Part shown: positions 1 through 7,140 of the stretch, piece after piece
Numbering within the stretch: the stretch's first letter is position 1
Layout of the letters: the number at the start of each line of letters is the position of its first letter
Position numbers and translations under genes: made by a program
Assembly: GCA_034437075.1 (NCBI GenBank)
Contig: DAOTVD010000401.1
Coordinates: 1 to 14,535 of the forward strand
Origin: DAOTVD01 sp034437075
GTDB taxonomy: Bacteria > Chloroflexota > Anaerolineae > Aggregatilineales > J027
Length of the DNA stretch: 14,535 bases
Direction: 5' to 3'
Notes under the pieces: generated by a model
Seen by the model: only the letters and a program-made list of their open reading frames with translations
The model's database searches: none
What the model was told of the DNA's origin: nothing

Positions 1-882
1 GACCACATTGACGCCCAACACCATGAGTTGCGCTTGAACGCCGCGCATGGTTTCCCCGCTCTGGCGCACGTTGTTTGGCATCTGGATGAACCGCGCGTGG
101 GCATCAGCTATCAAAATTATTACCTGAGCCAGTTCATGCGCCCGCATGTGACGGTGGTGCTCGGCGGTGCGGGGGGCGATGAACTCTTTGGGGGCTATGT
201 GTGGCGCTACAATGCCATTCAAAGCCTAACCGCACGCCCGGCCTTCGAGCAACGTTACTACGACCTCTGGACGCGCTTTTTATCCGACGACGATAAGCGC
301 GCATGGTTTTTTGCACCAGATACGGTTCGCCAACTCGGCGATTTTTCTACCTGGGCCAGCTATCAGCAGGTCATCCGCCGCGCGCAAGGGCCAGACCCAC
401 TCGCCTGGGCGCTGTATTTCGATATACGGACATTTTTGCACGGTCTGCTCATCGTCAGTGATAAGCTGGGCATGTCTGCTTCATTGGAAGAACGGGTGCC
501 CTTGCTTGACCATGACCTGGTCGATTTTGGCCTGCGTTTGCCGTCGCACTGGAAGCTGCGCGACGGCCAAGGAAAATACATGTTGCGCAATGTCATGCGG
601 CATTGGGTACCGCCCAGCATCGCGAATGCGCGCAAGCAAGGCTTCACGCCGCCAGAGGCAACCTGGTATCGGACCGTATTGCGCGAGGATGTCGCGAAGG
701 TGTTGCTCGCCGACCGGACGTTAGCGCGCGGGATTTTTCGGCCTGAGGGCTTGCAACGCATTTTGGACGAGCACCAGGCCGCGCACGCTAATCATCGTTT
801 TTTGATCTGGTCGTTGCTCGCGTTTGAGTGGTGGTGTCGTTTATTTTTGGACGGTGACCCATTGCCGGAGGCCCCGGTTTAG
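1..882 (+). CDS. asnB: Asparagine synthase-family protein, C-terminal part (5' end outside window)
   Basis: This is the ATP-dependent synthetase domain of a class II (AsnB-type) asparagine synthase. The family uses glutamine-derived ammonia to amidate an aspartyl-AMP intermediate. The frame is open to base 1 with no start of its own, so about 293 residues are visible of a protein normally near 600. The N-terminal glutaminase domain and the SGGxDS ATP-pyrophosphatase loop would lie upstream. What is seen: the GGDELFGGY motif (residues 58-66 counted from base 1), the SASLEERVPLLDHDLVDF block, and a GKYMLR segment carrying the conserved lysine. In the first motif the usual acidic residue of SGDGGDE or SGEGADE is Ala57 (LGGAGGDE). 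The stop codon (880-882) overlaps that of the convergent kinase gene. A glycosyltransferase lies nearby. Many AsnB-like proteins act in surface-polysaccharide or peptide modification, so free asparagine synthesis is not assured. The family is certain; the substrate is not. Confidence 0.9.
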   Translation, partial: DHIDAQHHELRLNAAHGFPALAHVVWHLDEPRVGISYQNYYLSQFMRPHVTVVLGGAGGDELFGGYVWRYNAIQSLTARPAFEQRYYDLWTRFLSDDDKRAWFFAPDTVRQLGDFSTWASYQQVIRRAQGPDPLAWALYFDIRTFLHGLLIVSDKLGMSASLEERVPLLDHDLVDFGLRLPSHWKLRDGQGKYMLRNVMRHWVPPSIANARKQGFTPPEATWYRTVLREDVAKVLLADRTLARGIFRPEGLQRILDEHQAAHANHRFLIWSLLAFEWWCRLFLDGDPLPEAPV

Positions 883-3131
883 CGCGCTCGCACCCAACGC
901 CCCAGCACCTCGCGCAAATTGTTGAGGCTGACTGGTTTGCTGATGTAATCGTCCATGCCCACGGCTAGGCAGCGTTGGCGGTCGCTGTGCATGGCGCTGG
1001 CCGTCATGGCGATGATAACCACGGGCGGCAGATCGGCGGGCCATGCGGCGCGAATGCGCTCGGTTGCTTCGAAACCATCCATATGCGGCATTTGACAATC
1101 CATCAGAATGGCGGCGTAGCGGGCTGGGTCGGCTTGTACACGCGCCAGCGCAGCGGCGCCATCTTCGGCCAAGTCGCCAGTATAGCCCAGAAGCGAGAGT
1201 TGCTTTAGCGCAAGGGCTTGGCTAGTGTGGTGATCCTCTACTAGCAGAATGCGCTTTTGGCCGTTGGCCATGTGCGCAGACATTAGGGGGAGTGTGGATT
1301 CCGTGTGCTCAACAGGTTTTGCCGCCGTGGAGCACATCAACCACAGATCAAACGCAAATAAGGAGCCGCGCCCCGGTTCGCTATGTAACGTGATTTGCCC
1401 CCCCATCAATTCGACGAGGCGTTTGGCAATCGCTAAGCCGAGCCCAGTGCCACCGAAGCGTCGTGTGTGTGAGCCGTCCACCTGGCTGAAGGAATGAAAA
1501 ATGCGTTCCTGCGCTTCAAGAGGGATGCCGATGCCCGTATCTTGGACGCTAAACCCGATGTGCACTGCGCCCGTGTGGCTTTCGAAATGTTCCACATGCA
1601 CCGTTACCTCGCCTTGGGGTGTGAACTTGATAGCGTTGCCGACCAAATTCAGCAATACTTGGCGTAACCGTAGCGCATCCCCCATGACATACTTGGGGAT
1701 GGTAGCGTCGATGCTCACGTGCAGGGCCAAGTTTTTCTCGACCGCTTCGGGCTTCAGAATAGCCATGATGCTGTCGATTAATTCCAATATCGAAAATTCT
1801 TTCTCGGCGAGTATGAGCTTGCTGGCTTCGATTTTGGAAAAATCCAACACATTGTTGATGATTCTGAGCAAATTTTCAGCTTCAGATAGCACGATGGTGG
1901 CAAAGTCACGCTGCTCGGCGTCCAAGGCCGTTTCTAGCAATAATTCTGTCATCCCTAGAATGCCATTCATAGGTGTGCGCATCTCGTGGCTCATGGTCGC
2001 CAAAAATTCCGACTTGAGGCGTGATGCTTCTAAAGCTTCGTCACGAGCAGCCGCCAGGGTAGCTTCGTAATGGGCGCGCTCGGTCACGTCATTGTATTGC
2101 CACATATGGCCTAGGTATTGATATTCATCATTAAACACCGGGATATAATCCCGTTCCAGAATACGCCCATCGACCAGGTGCAATGTATCCCCTAGGACGG
2201 CTTGCTGATGGCTCAAAACTACCTCAATACGCGCCAAAAACGCGGCAGGGTCGGTAAAGCTATGCTGGGCTTGTTCGGCTAATTCTCGGCAGTCCATCCC
2301 CACCAAATCGGTGGGCGCTAACGGAATATGAAACATAGCGCAAAACGTCTGGTTCACCAGCACCAGGCGCCGGGCCTCGTCTTCCACAAGAATGCCCGCT
2401 TGCAAATTTGCAATTAGGCTGGTCAGGCGCGAATTCGCCTTTTGAATGGCGCGTTCGGCCTGTTTGCGTTCGCTGACATCGCGCACAATGCTCTGGACAT
2501 GCAAGGGCGCAACGTAGTCGTCTCGTACTAGGGCCGCGCTGATCTCCACCGGAATACGGCGGCCATCCCGACGCATGAGCCAACTCTCGTATATTGGCAA
2601 GCGATCTTGGGCCAGCAGGGTTTGCCAGCGTGCCGCCATGGTCTGGGCTGCTGGCGGTGGAACATTCATGGCCGCCGAAGAGCCAATCAATTCATCGAGT
2701 CCATAGCCCAGCAAATCAGCGGCTTGTTGGTTCGCAGCCAGAATACGTTGGTCTAAATCAATAAGAAAAATGGCATCGTTGGTTTGCTCGAACAAGGCGC
2801 GGAAACGATGTTCTTGTGCACGGAGTTGACTCTTGGCATGATGATGCTCTTCATCATCCTGCATGCCATAAATATGGATGCAGTGCTGCCCTGCATCGGG
2901 GATGCATTGAAACGTAAAACTATAACCCTCTAACGTCACATATAGGGTTTCGGTACGGTTCAGGCGATACAGTTCCGCCCAGAAGCGCTGTATTGAAGCA
3001 GCCTGCGTTGGATTGCGGCGTAGCCTGGCCAGTACCGTTTGCCCGGCAAGATTGGCGTAACGGACTTCACCCTCTGAAGTCGCCTGCAAAATGGGCGCGG
3101 GGTGATGATCCAGAAGCGCGGCAAGATGCAT
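879..3131 (-). CDS. Soluble hybrid histidine kinase, PAS-PAS-PAS-HisKA-HATPase-REC
   Basis: A 750-residue cytoplasmic sensor kinase with no predicted signal peptide or membrane segment. Order: a degenerate PAS-like segment (about 5-95), a clear PAS with PAC tail (about 103-228), a third PAS (about 232-352), a HisKA domain with phospho-acceptor His382 in SHEMRTP, and a HATPase domain with the N box (NLVGNAIKF, Asn499), G1 (DTGIGIP, 531-537), F box near 545-548 and G2 (GGTGLGLAIAK, 560-570). The C-terminal receiver (about 626-745) has E632/D633, phospho-acceptor Asp678, Thr710 and Lys732. All catalytic residues are intact, so autophosphorylation and intramolecular transfer to Asp678 are expected. 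No HPt domain is present. It is the last gene of the signalling operon, 12 nt after the receiver gene. The ATG at 3129-3131 fits the domain layout, although no strong Shine-Dalgarno is visible. The ligand of the PAS domains cannot be read from the sequence. Confidence 0.95.
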   Translation of the reverse strand: MHLAALLDHHPAPILQATSEGEVRYANLAGQTVLARLRRNPTQAASIQRFWAELYRLNRTETLYVTLEGYSFTFQCIPDAGQHCIHIYGMQDDEEHHHAKSQLRAQEHRFRALFEQTNDAIFLIDLDQRILAANQQAADLLGYGLDELIGSSAAMNVPPPAAQTMAARWQTLLAQDRLPIYESWLMRRDGRRIPVEISAALVRDDYVAPLHVQSIVRDVSERKQAERAIQKANSRLTSLIANLQAGILVEDEARRLVLVNQTFCAMFHIPLAPTDLVGMDCRELAEQAQHSFTDPAAFLARIEVVLSHQQAVLGDTLHLVDGRILERDYIPVFNDEYQYLGHMWQYNDVTERAHYEATLAAARDEALEASRLKSEFLATMSHEMRTPMNGILGMTELLLETALDAEQRDFATIVLSEAENLLRIINNVLDFSKIEASKLILAEKEFSILELIDSIMAILKPEAVEKNLALHVSIDATIPKYVMGDALRLRQVLLNLVGNAIKFTPQGEVTVHVEHFESHTGAVHIGFSVQDTGIGIPLEAQERIFHSFSQVDGSHTRRFGGTGLGLAIAKRLVELMGGQITLHSEPGRGSLFAFDLWLMCSTAAKPVEHTESTLPLMSAHMANGQKRILLVEDHHTSQALALKQLSLLGYTGDLAEDGAAALARVQADPARYAAILMDCQMPHMDGFEATERIRAAWPADLPPVVIIAMTASAMHSDRQRCLAVGMDDYISKPVSLNNLREVLGRWVRAR

Positions 3132-3143
3132 CAGTCAGTCTGC

Positions 3144-3509
3144 TTAATCTGCGAGCAGTTGCTCGACAAGGTCTAGGATTTCGCGCGAACTGGTCGGTTT
3201 TGTCAGGAAACCATCGGCGCCCAATGTTTCGGCTTGCACGCGGTCTTCATCCTGGCCACTGGCCGTGAGCATCACCACGGGCAAAGCCGCGTATTCTGGG
3301 CTCTTGCGCACGGTTTGCAACAAGGTCAAGCCATCCATTTCTGGCATGGCGATGTCGAAGATGCCCAGTTCGATGGTATGCTGTTCTAAAATATCTAGCG
3401 CTTCAAGGCCATCATACGCGGTGATGATCTCATGGCCAGCCCGGCGAAGCGTGTGGCTGATAATACGTTGGATGGTGGGGTTATCGTCCGCAATCAAAAT
3501 TGTCGCCAT
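3144..3509 (-). CDS. Single-domain response regulator (CheY-like receiver)
   Basis: A 121-residue protein that is one receiver domain and nothing else. It has the acidic pair D8/D9, phospho-acceptor Asp52 (in FDIAMPEMDG), Thr82 and Lys104 followed by Pro, so it should accept phosphate and switch. There is no DNA-binding or enzymatic output domain. It must act through protein contacts or as a phosphorelay intermediate. It sits between the RsbW-like ATPase gene and the hybrid kinase gene, with 12 nt on each side. The likely phosphodonor is the adjacent kinase, but that is inferred from position only. Translation starts from a strong Shine-Dalgarno that overlaps the upstream stop codon, which suggests translational coupling. 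Confidence 0.95.
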   Translation of the reverse strand: MATILIADDNPTIQRIISHTLRRAGHEIITAYDGLEALDILEQHTIELGIFDIAMPEMDGLTLLQTVRKSPEYAALPVVMLTASGQDEDRVQAETLGADGFLTKPTSSREILDLVEQLLAD

Positions 3510-3516
3510 GCGGTCG

Positions 3517-3523
3517 CCTCCTT
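3517..3523 (-). promoter_or_regulatory. Strong ribosome binding site for the receiver gene, overlapping the upstream stop
   Basis: On the - strand this reads AAGGAGG, seven bases upstream of the ATG at 3507-3509. Its first two bases are part of the TAA stop (3522-3524) of the RsbW-like gene. It is the clearest Shine-Dalgarno in the operon. It fixes the start of the receiver gene and suggests that this protein is made at a higher rate than its neighbours, whose sites are weak. Confidence 0.85.
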
Positions 3524-3941
3524 AGGTGTCTGATGCGGTTAAATATTTGACCAAGCGCCATTGATTACCCTTATCGCTGCCTGGGCGATAACTCACCTCA
3601 TCGAGCAGTTGGCGCATCAGATATAAGCCATAGCCACGTTCGGGCAAAGCATCTAGGTCGGGTGCTGGGATCGCGTTAAGGTCAAAGCTTTGGCCGGTGT
3701 CGGTTAATTCGATAAGCACCTGATGCGGCTCTTGTTCCAAGTAAAAAGATAGCATAATGCGGCCCTTCACATCGCCATAGGCGTGCTCAATGATATTGAC
3801 GCAGGCTTCGTGCACGGCCAACTGAATGTTATACAGCGTACGCTCAGTCGCGCAGTCACCCAGCAAGGCCGCCAGGCACGCGCCAATCGCCTTCAAATAG
3901 CGGTGCTCAGCCGGAACGTCAAGCGTCAAATGGGTCGTCAT
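3522..3941 (-). CDS. RsbW/SpoIIAB-like anti-sigma ATPase (serine kinase)
   Basis: A 139-residue GHKL-fold ATPase of the partner-switch type. In known systems such a protein binds and inhibits a sigma factor, and phosphorylates the STAS antagonist to release itself. Visible: the N box HEACVNIIEHAY (Glu45, Asn49), the G1 box DTGQSF (Asp81, Gly83) and the G2-like ERGYGLYLMRQLLDEV stretch starting near residue 101. This is the normal HATPase_c_2 pattern, and the length is typical of RsbW/SpoIIAB. It lies 8 nt after the phosphatase gene and 12 nt before the receiver gene. Its partners in the operon are evident: the STAS protein as substrate and the PP2C protein as the opposing phosphatase. No sigma factor gene is in the window, so whether it truly binds one is unknown. 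The family is secure; the target is not. Confidence 0.9.
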   Translation of the reverse strand: MTTHLTLDVPAEHRYLKAIGACLAALLGDCATERTLYNIQLAVHEACVNIIEHAYGDVKGRIMLSFYLEQEPHQVLIELTDTGQSFDLNAIPAPDLDALPERGYGLYLMRQLLDEVSYRPGSDKGNQWRLVKYLTASDT

Positions 3942-3949
3942 CGGGCAAC

Positions 3950-5485
3950 CTATGCATTTCCTTTAAGCACGACTAAGGTGCGGTCATCCGCAGGCGGGCG
4001 TTCATCTTCAAACGCCGCCACCGCATGCTGTATCGCTTGCGCGATAGCTTGGGCCGAACGATGGGCGTTCGTTTCTACGAGATGCAAGAGGGGCTCGTAG
4101 CCAAAAAGCACATCATCCCCGGCGTGCGCTTCGGGATAGCCATCGGTGCCCACCACGAGTACGTCGTCCGGCCCTAGGGATAATTGGTAATCGGCAGACA
4201 AGGTTTCTGGCAGCACGCCCAGGGCTGTTCCATCGGCGCGCAGCAAGCGCGTCGCCCCGCCACGCGGGCAATAGATAACGGGCGAGTGCCCAGCATTCGC
4301 ATACAGAATCTGGCGCGTAACCGCGTTATAGCGCCCTACGAAGGCGGTGGCGAAGGAGCCCACTTCGGTGAAATCATCGTATAAATCGGCATTGGCGCGC
4401 GCCAGCAAAAAGGACGGTGTCCATTCTTTCAAGAACCGGATCGGGTTGCGAAAGCTAAGGCGCGTCATGGCCATCAGCAAGGCAGCCGACAGGCCCTTAC
4501 CAGCCACATCCCCCACCACAAAAGCTACTGACCCATCCATATGTTGGATGAAATCATAAAAATCGCCGCCCACTTGCCAGGCCGGTTGCGACATGCCGTA
4601 TAAATCGAGATGCGTGACTTGGGGGTTCTGCAAGGGCAACAGTTTGAGTTGCACCTGCCGGGCGAGTTCCATTTCGGTTTGCAGGCGTGTTTGGGTCACC
4701 GAAGCTTCTTGCAACAAGGTCTTTTCGATTTGCATACTCGCATGGTCAACGATGGCTTCAGCTAATTTAATTTCGGGGGATGTAAACCCGGTTGGATGAT
4801 TAAACAAGCCCAAAAGCCCCCGCTTCTGCCCATGGATGGGCACCGCGAGCGACAACAGATTGTCGATGTGAGCGGGCAAATGACCGTGGTTGTCCTCTGG
4901 TTGCGAAACCAACATGCGCGTTTGCGTATCGGTCAACATCTCACTTAACCTACAAGCGGCTGCGCTGCTTACAATCTCGGGATGTGTGCAGTGAAACACA
5001 ATTTCGGTTGTTGCATCATCTGTGCACATGAGAATAAACGCGCCGCCACAATGGACGAGCCGCGCGCTTTCTTTCATGAGTGCTTCCAAAGTCGGGTGTA
5101 AATCTACATGGAGGCTGAGTGTACGCGCTAGGTCGTACAACGCTAGCAACTGATCTTGTTGGTCGATAAGCTCCGTGGTCAAGCTATCGGTTTCGTATTC
5201 GAGGCGCAGCAGTTGCCCGAGCATAAGCGCCTGGGCTTCTATTTGCGCTTGCAACGGCGAACGCACATCCCCATAAATGGATAGCGTCCCCAAGCGTTGC
5301 CGCCCTGCCATAATCGGCGCTTGCAGAGCCGGTTCTGTGTCCGTGGGGGGGGGCGGCGCTGGCCAGGCCCAGATCATCCCTTGTGATCCTGCTAGGGTCA
5401 TGGTGGTGGCTCCTAAGGGCAGCCAAGCATCTGCTAACCCGCGCAAGTAGTCTTTTTGTGTCGTGATTAATGTGTCCAGCTTCAT
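3950..5485 (-). CDS. GAF-domain PP2C phosphatase, RsbU/SpoIIE-like
   Basis: A 511-residue soluble protein. Residues 1-100 look like a partial, degenerate GAF-type module. About 107-260 is a GAF sensory domain preceded by a helical LIDQQDQLLALYDLAR stretch, and about 262-283 is a linker helix. Residues 284-508 form the SpoIIE-type PP2C phosphatase. Metal-site residues are present: Asp308 in GGDFYD, Asp326 in VGDVAGKG, Asp448 in GTDGYPEA and Asp500/501 in PADDRT. The usual G[V/L]TEA part is GYPEA here. Expected role: dephosphorylate the STAS antagonist encoded 4 nt upstream and so tilt the partner switch toward release of the RsbW target. The ATG at 5483-5485 has only a weak Shine-Dalgarno, so coupling to the upstream gene is likely. 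Codons 44-47 (PPPP) contain an uninterrupted run of nine C. GAF ligand unknown. Confidence 0.93.
   Translation of the reverse strand: MKLDTLITTQKDYLRGLADAWLPLGATTMTLAGSQGMIWAWPAPPPPTDTEPALQAPIMAGRQRLGTLSIYGDVRSPLQAQIEAQALMLGQLLRLEYETDSLTTELIDQQDQLLALYDLARTLSLHVDLHPTLEALMKESARLVHCGGAFILMCTDDATTEIVFHCTHPEIVSSAAACRLSEMLTDTQTRMLVSQPEDNHGHLPAHIDNLLSLAVPIHGQKRGLLGLFNHPTGFTSPEIKLAEAIVDHASMQIEKTLLQEASVTQTRLQTEMELARQVQLKLLPLQNPQVTHLDLYGMSQPAWQVGGDFYDFIQHMDGSVAFVVGDVAGKGLSAALLMAMTRLSFRNPIRFLKEWTPSFLLARANADLYDDFTEVGSFATAFVGRYNAVTRQILYANAGHSPVIYCPRGGATRLLRADGTALGVLPETLSADYQLSLGPDDVLVVGTDGYPEAHAGDDVLFGYEPLLHLVETNAHRSAQAIAQAIQHAVAAFEDERPPADDRTLVVLKGNA
5345..5353 (-). repeat. Homopolymer tract, nine C on the coding strand
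   Basis: Nine consecutive G on the + strand, hence nine C in the phosphatase message, encoding part of the PPPP run (codons 44-47). I noticed no other homopolymer this long in the window. Gain or loss of one base would shift the frame before the GAF and PP2C domains. It may be a slippage-prone site, or only a spot where assembly errors concentrate. Confidence 0.9.
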
Positions 5486-5489
5486 AGCT

Positions 5490-5828
5490 TTAGGATTCTT
5501 GTAATGCCCTCACCGCTTGATCGCAGTCATCAAAAATGCGAAAGGCTTTATCCAAGCGGGTGAGGTCAAAAATTATGCGCGGATTATCCTGAAGATGGCA
5601 CAGTAGTAGATCCCCTCCCCCTTGGCGGCAATATTTCATCACCTGCACCAGCGCAGCCAGCCCACTAGAATCGATGAAATCGACCTCCGCCATATTCAAG
5701 ATCAGGTGGGGTGAAGCCTCGGCAGCTTGGCGCAAAGTGTGGGACATATATTCGGCCTGGGTCGCGTCCAGACGGCCTTGCAAAATAATCGGCGTCAGTG
5801 GGTTGGCTGGGTCAATCTGAATATGCAT
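5490..5828 (-). CDS. STAS-domain anti-sigma-factor antagonist, RsbV/SpoIIAA-like
   Basis: A 112-residue single STAS domain. The DSSGLAALV motif (Asp53, Ser54, Ser55, Gly56) aligns with the phosphorylation loop of SpoIIAA, where the first Ser of DSSG (Ser58) is the phosphoacceptor, so Ser54 is the predicted site. In the known scheme the unphosphorylated form binds the RsbW-like ATPase and displaces its target; the kinase inactivates it and the PP2C protein reactivates it. It is the first gene of the tight operon, 4 nt before the phosphatase gene and 79 nt after the glycosyltransferase gene. The ATG at 5826-5828 is the only sensible start. Its upstream AGGA is rather far away (13 nt), so initiation may be weak. 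The length and fold match the family. Confidence 0.93.
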   Translation of the reverse strand: MHIQIDPANPLTPIILQGRLDATQAEYMSHTLRQAAEASPHLILNMAEVDFIDSSGLAALVQVMKYCRQGGGDLLLCHLQDNPRIIFDLTRLDKAFRIFDDCDQAVRALQES

Positions 5829-5850
5829 AACGTATCATTTATCCTGCTCA

Positions 5851-5879
5851 TATATACAAACTAACAAGTTCGCCGTCAA
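5851..5879 (-). promoter_or_regulatory. Candidate sigma-70-type promoter of the signalling operon
   Basis: On the - strand there is TTGACG (5874-5879) as -35, a 17-nt spacer, and TATATA (5851-5856) as -10. Transcription would start near 5844, giving a leader of about 16 nt before the STAS start codon. It is the best-matched housekeeping-type promoter I found in the window and it lies in the largest gap of this strand's gene run. It suggests that the five signalling genes have their own transcript, separate from the glycosyltransferase. Confidence 0.6.
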
Positions 5880-5906
5880 AAAGACATAAATATTCTGGCG
5901 AAGTTG
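5865..5906 (-). repeat. Inverted repeat between glycosyltransferase stop and operon promoter
   Basis: Two 10-nt arms (5865-5874, CAAGTTCGCC; 5897-5906, GGCGAAGTTG) can pair with one mismatch around a 22-nt loop. One arm begins 2 nt after the glycosyltransferase stop codon. The other covers the promoter spacer and touches the -35 box. It could be a weak transcription terminator, although it lacks a clean U-run, or an operator for a regulator of the downstream operon. The pairing is seen; the function is inference. Confidence 0.5.
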
Positions 5907-5907
5907 G

Positions 5908-7140
5908 CTAACGGTGCAAAATTTGCAACATTTTTTCAATGCGTTGACTGTGCGTGAAGTGCGCTAAGAATCTGGCGCGGCTCGCTTCGCCCATTTGTTG
6001 CCGGAGCCTAGCGTCTTGGAGTAAGCCGAGAAGCTTTCGGGCTAATTCGTGCGTGTCATGCGGATTCAGAATATAGCCCGTTTGGCCATTAATGATCGCT
6101 TCTTGAGCGCCGCTAAAACAACTGCCGATAACCGGTTGGCCCAACGCCATTGCCTCTAAGGCTACTGTTGGAAAGGGGTCTAGGTAAACTGATGGCACCA
6201 CGACAACATCCGCGAGCGCATAAGCAGCTAACAAATCATCCCCGCTTAACCAGCCGGACTCGCATATATGAGCGGGGGTTATATGCGGCAGACCCTGCAA
6301 CCAACGCCCATCGACAGGCGTTGCCGAGAGAATAAGCAAACGTGCTTCGGGCATGTGCGTTACGACAATATCCAGCGCAGCGAGCAATTGCGGGCCGCCT
6401 TTGAGCGCGCTTAAGCGTCCACTAAAGAGCACGACAGGATGCCCCACTAAATTCAGCGCCTGACGTAGCTGGCTTTGCTGCGCCTGCGTGGGGGGCGCGA
6501 AATCCCCTGGCACTAAGCCGTTATGCAAGACGGTGAAGGTTCCCACGTTATTCGCCTGAAGCGCCGCTTGCAATGTCTCGCTAACGGCGATGCGATGCTG
6601 CACACAGCGCCGCAGCACCCGTTGTATGATCAAATTGCGCAGCGGGTTATAACGCGCGCGCATTTGCCGCAGGTTATACAATACAGGCAAGCGCAATTGT
6701 GCTGGCTTGACCTGACATGTCGTCGCGTCAATATGATGGATGAGTTTGGTATACGCGAAAGACATGACATCGTGGGCTGTCCAGGCCACGGGAATATCGC
6801 GCCGGTGGGCCGCACATAGCGCCGCGTAGGATAAATCCGCATGAATATTGTGCGCGTGGATGGCGTCGGGGTGCAGGGCATCTAACAAAGGGCCTAGCTT
6901 GCGCATGACCTGTGGATTATAAAGCGACCACCACGCCCGCCACCGAACCGGATACCGCGAATGCAGGGCATATATAGCGATACCCTCGCGCGTAAGGGTA
7001 TAGGATGCTTCCGGCGTAGCCGTGATAACGCTTACGCGATGCCCAGCCTGAGCATAGCCGCGCGCATAATCCCACGCGACCTTGCCTGCTCCGCCGATAT
7101 GATGCGGTGGGATGCGGTCGGCCAATATCATAATATGCAT
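5908..7140 (-). CDS. Glycosyltransferase, GT4-type GT-B fold
   Basis: A 410-residue glycosyltransferase of the GT-B fold that would transfer a sugar from a nucleotide-activated donor to a surface or secreted glycan. The N-terminal half opens with MHIMILADRIPP and the glycine-rich acceptor-side loop GGAGK (16-20). The C-terminal half has FSGRLSALKGG with Arg242 and Lys247 for donor phosphates, and the DPFPTVALEAMALG block (from residue 321), where the family's EX7E motif appears as Asp321 and Glu329. No membrane segment is seen. The frame stays open upstream to 7470, but that extension runs antiparallel through the first 215 bases of the next gene and has no GT character, so I start at the ATG 7138-7140 (alternative 7129-7131). 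No clear Shine-Dalgarno precedes either. Donor and acceptor cannot be named. Confidence 0.88.
   Translation of the reverse strand: MHIMILADRIPPHHIGGAGKVAWDYARGYAQAGHRVSVITATPEASYTLTREGIAIYALHSRYPVRWRAWWSLYNPQVMRKLGPLLDALHPDAIHAHNIHADLSYAALCAAHRRDIPVAWTAHDVMSFAYTKLIHHIDATTCQVKPAQLRLPVLYNLRQMRARYNPLRNLIIQRVLRRCVQHRIAVSETLQAALQANNVGTFTVLHNGLVPGDFAPPTQAQQSQLRQALNLVGHPVVLFSGRLSALKGGPQLLAALDIVVTHMPEARLLILSATPVDGRWLQGLPHITPAHICESGWLSGDDLLAAYALADVVVVPSVYLDPFPTVALEAMALGQPVIGSCFSGAQEAIINGQTGYILNPHDTHELARKLLGLLQDARLRQQMGEASRARFLAHFTHSQRIEKMLQILHR

Noticed and set aside
1501..2070. Open frame of 189 codons on the + strand inside the kinase gene
   Set aside because: It lies antiparallel to the HisKA/HATPase coding region, is rich in Ser/Met/Arg in the way shadow frames are, and has no domain pattern.
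2834..2868. Near-palindrome with a 7-bp GATGATG/CATCATC stem inside the kinase gene
   Set aside because: It falls in a His/Asp/Glu-rich linker codon run (DDEEHHHA) between PAS domains. Codon composition explains it, and no regulatory position is apparent.
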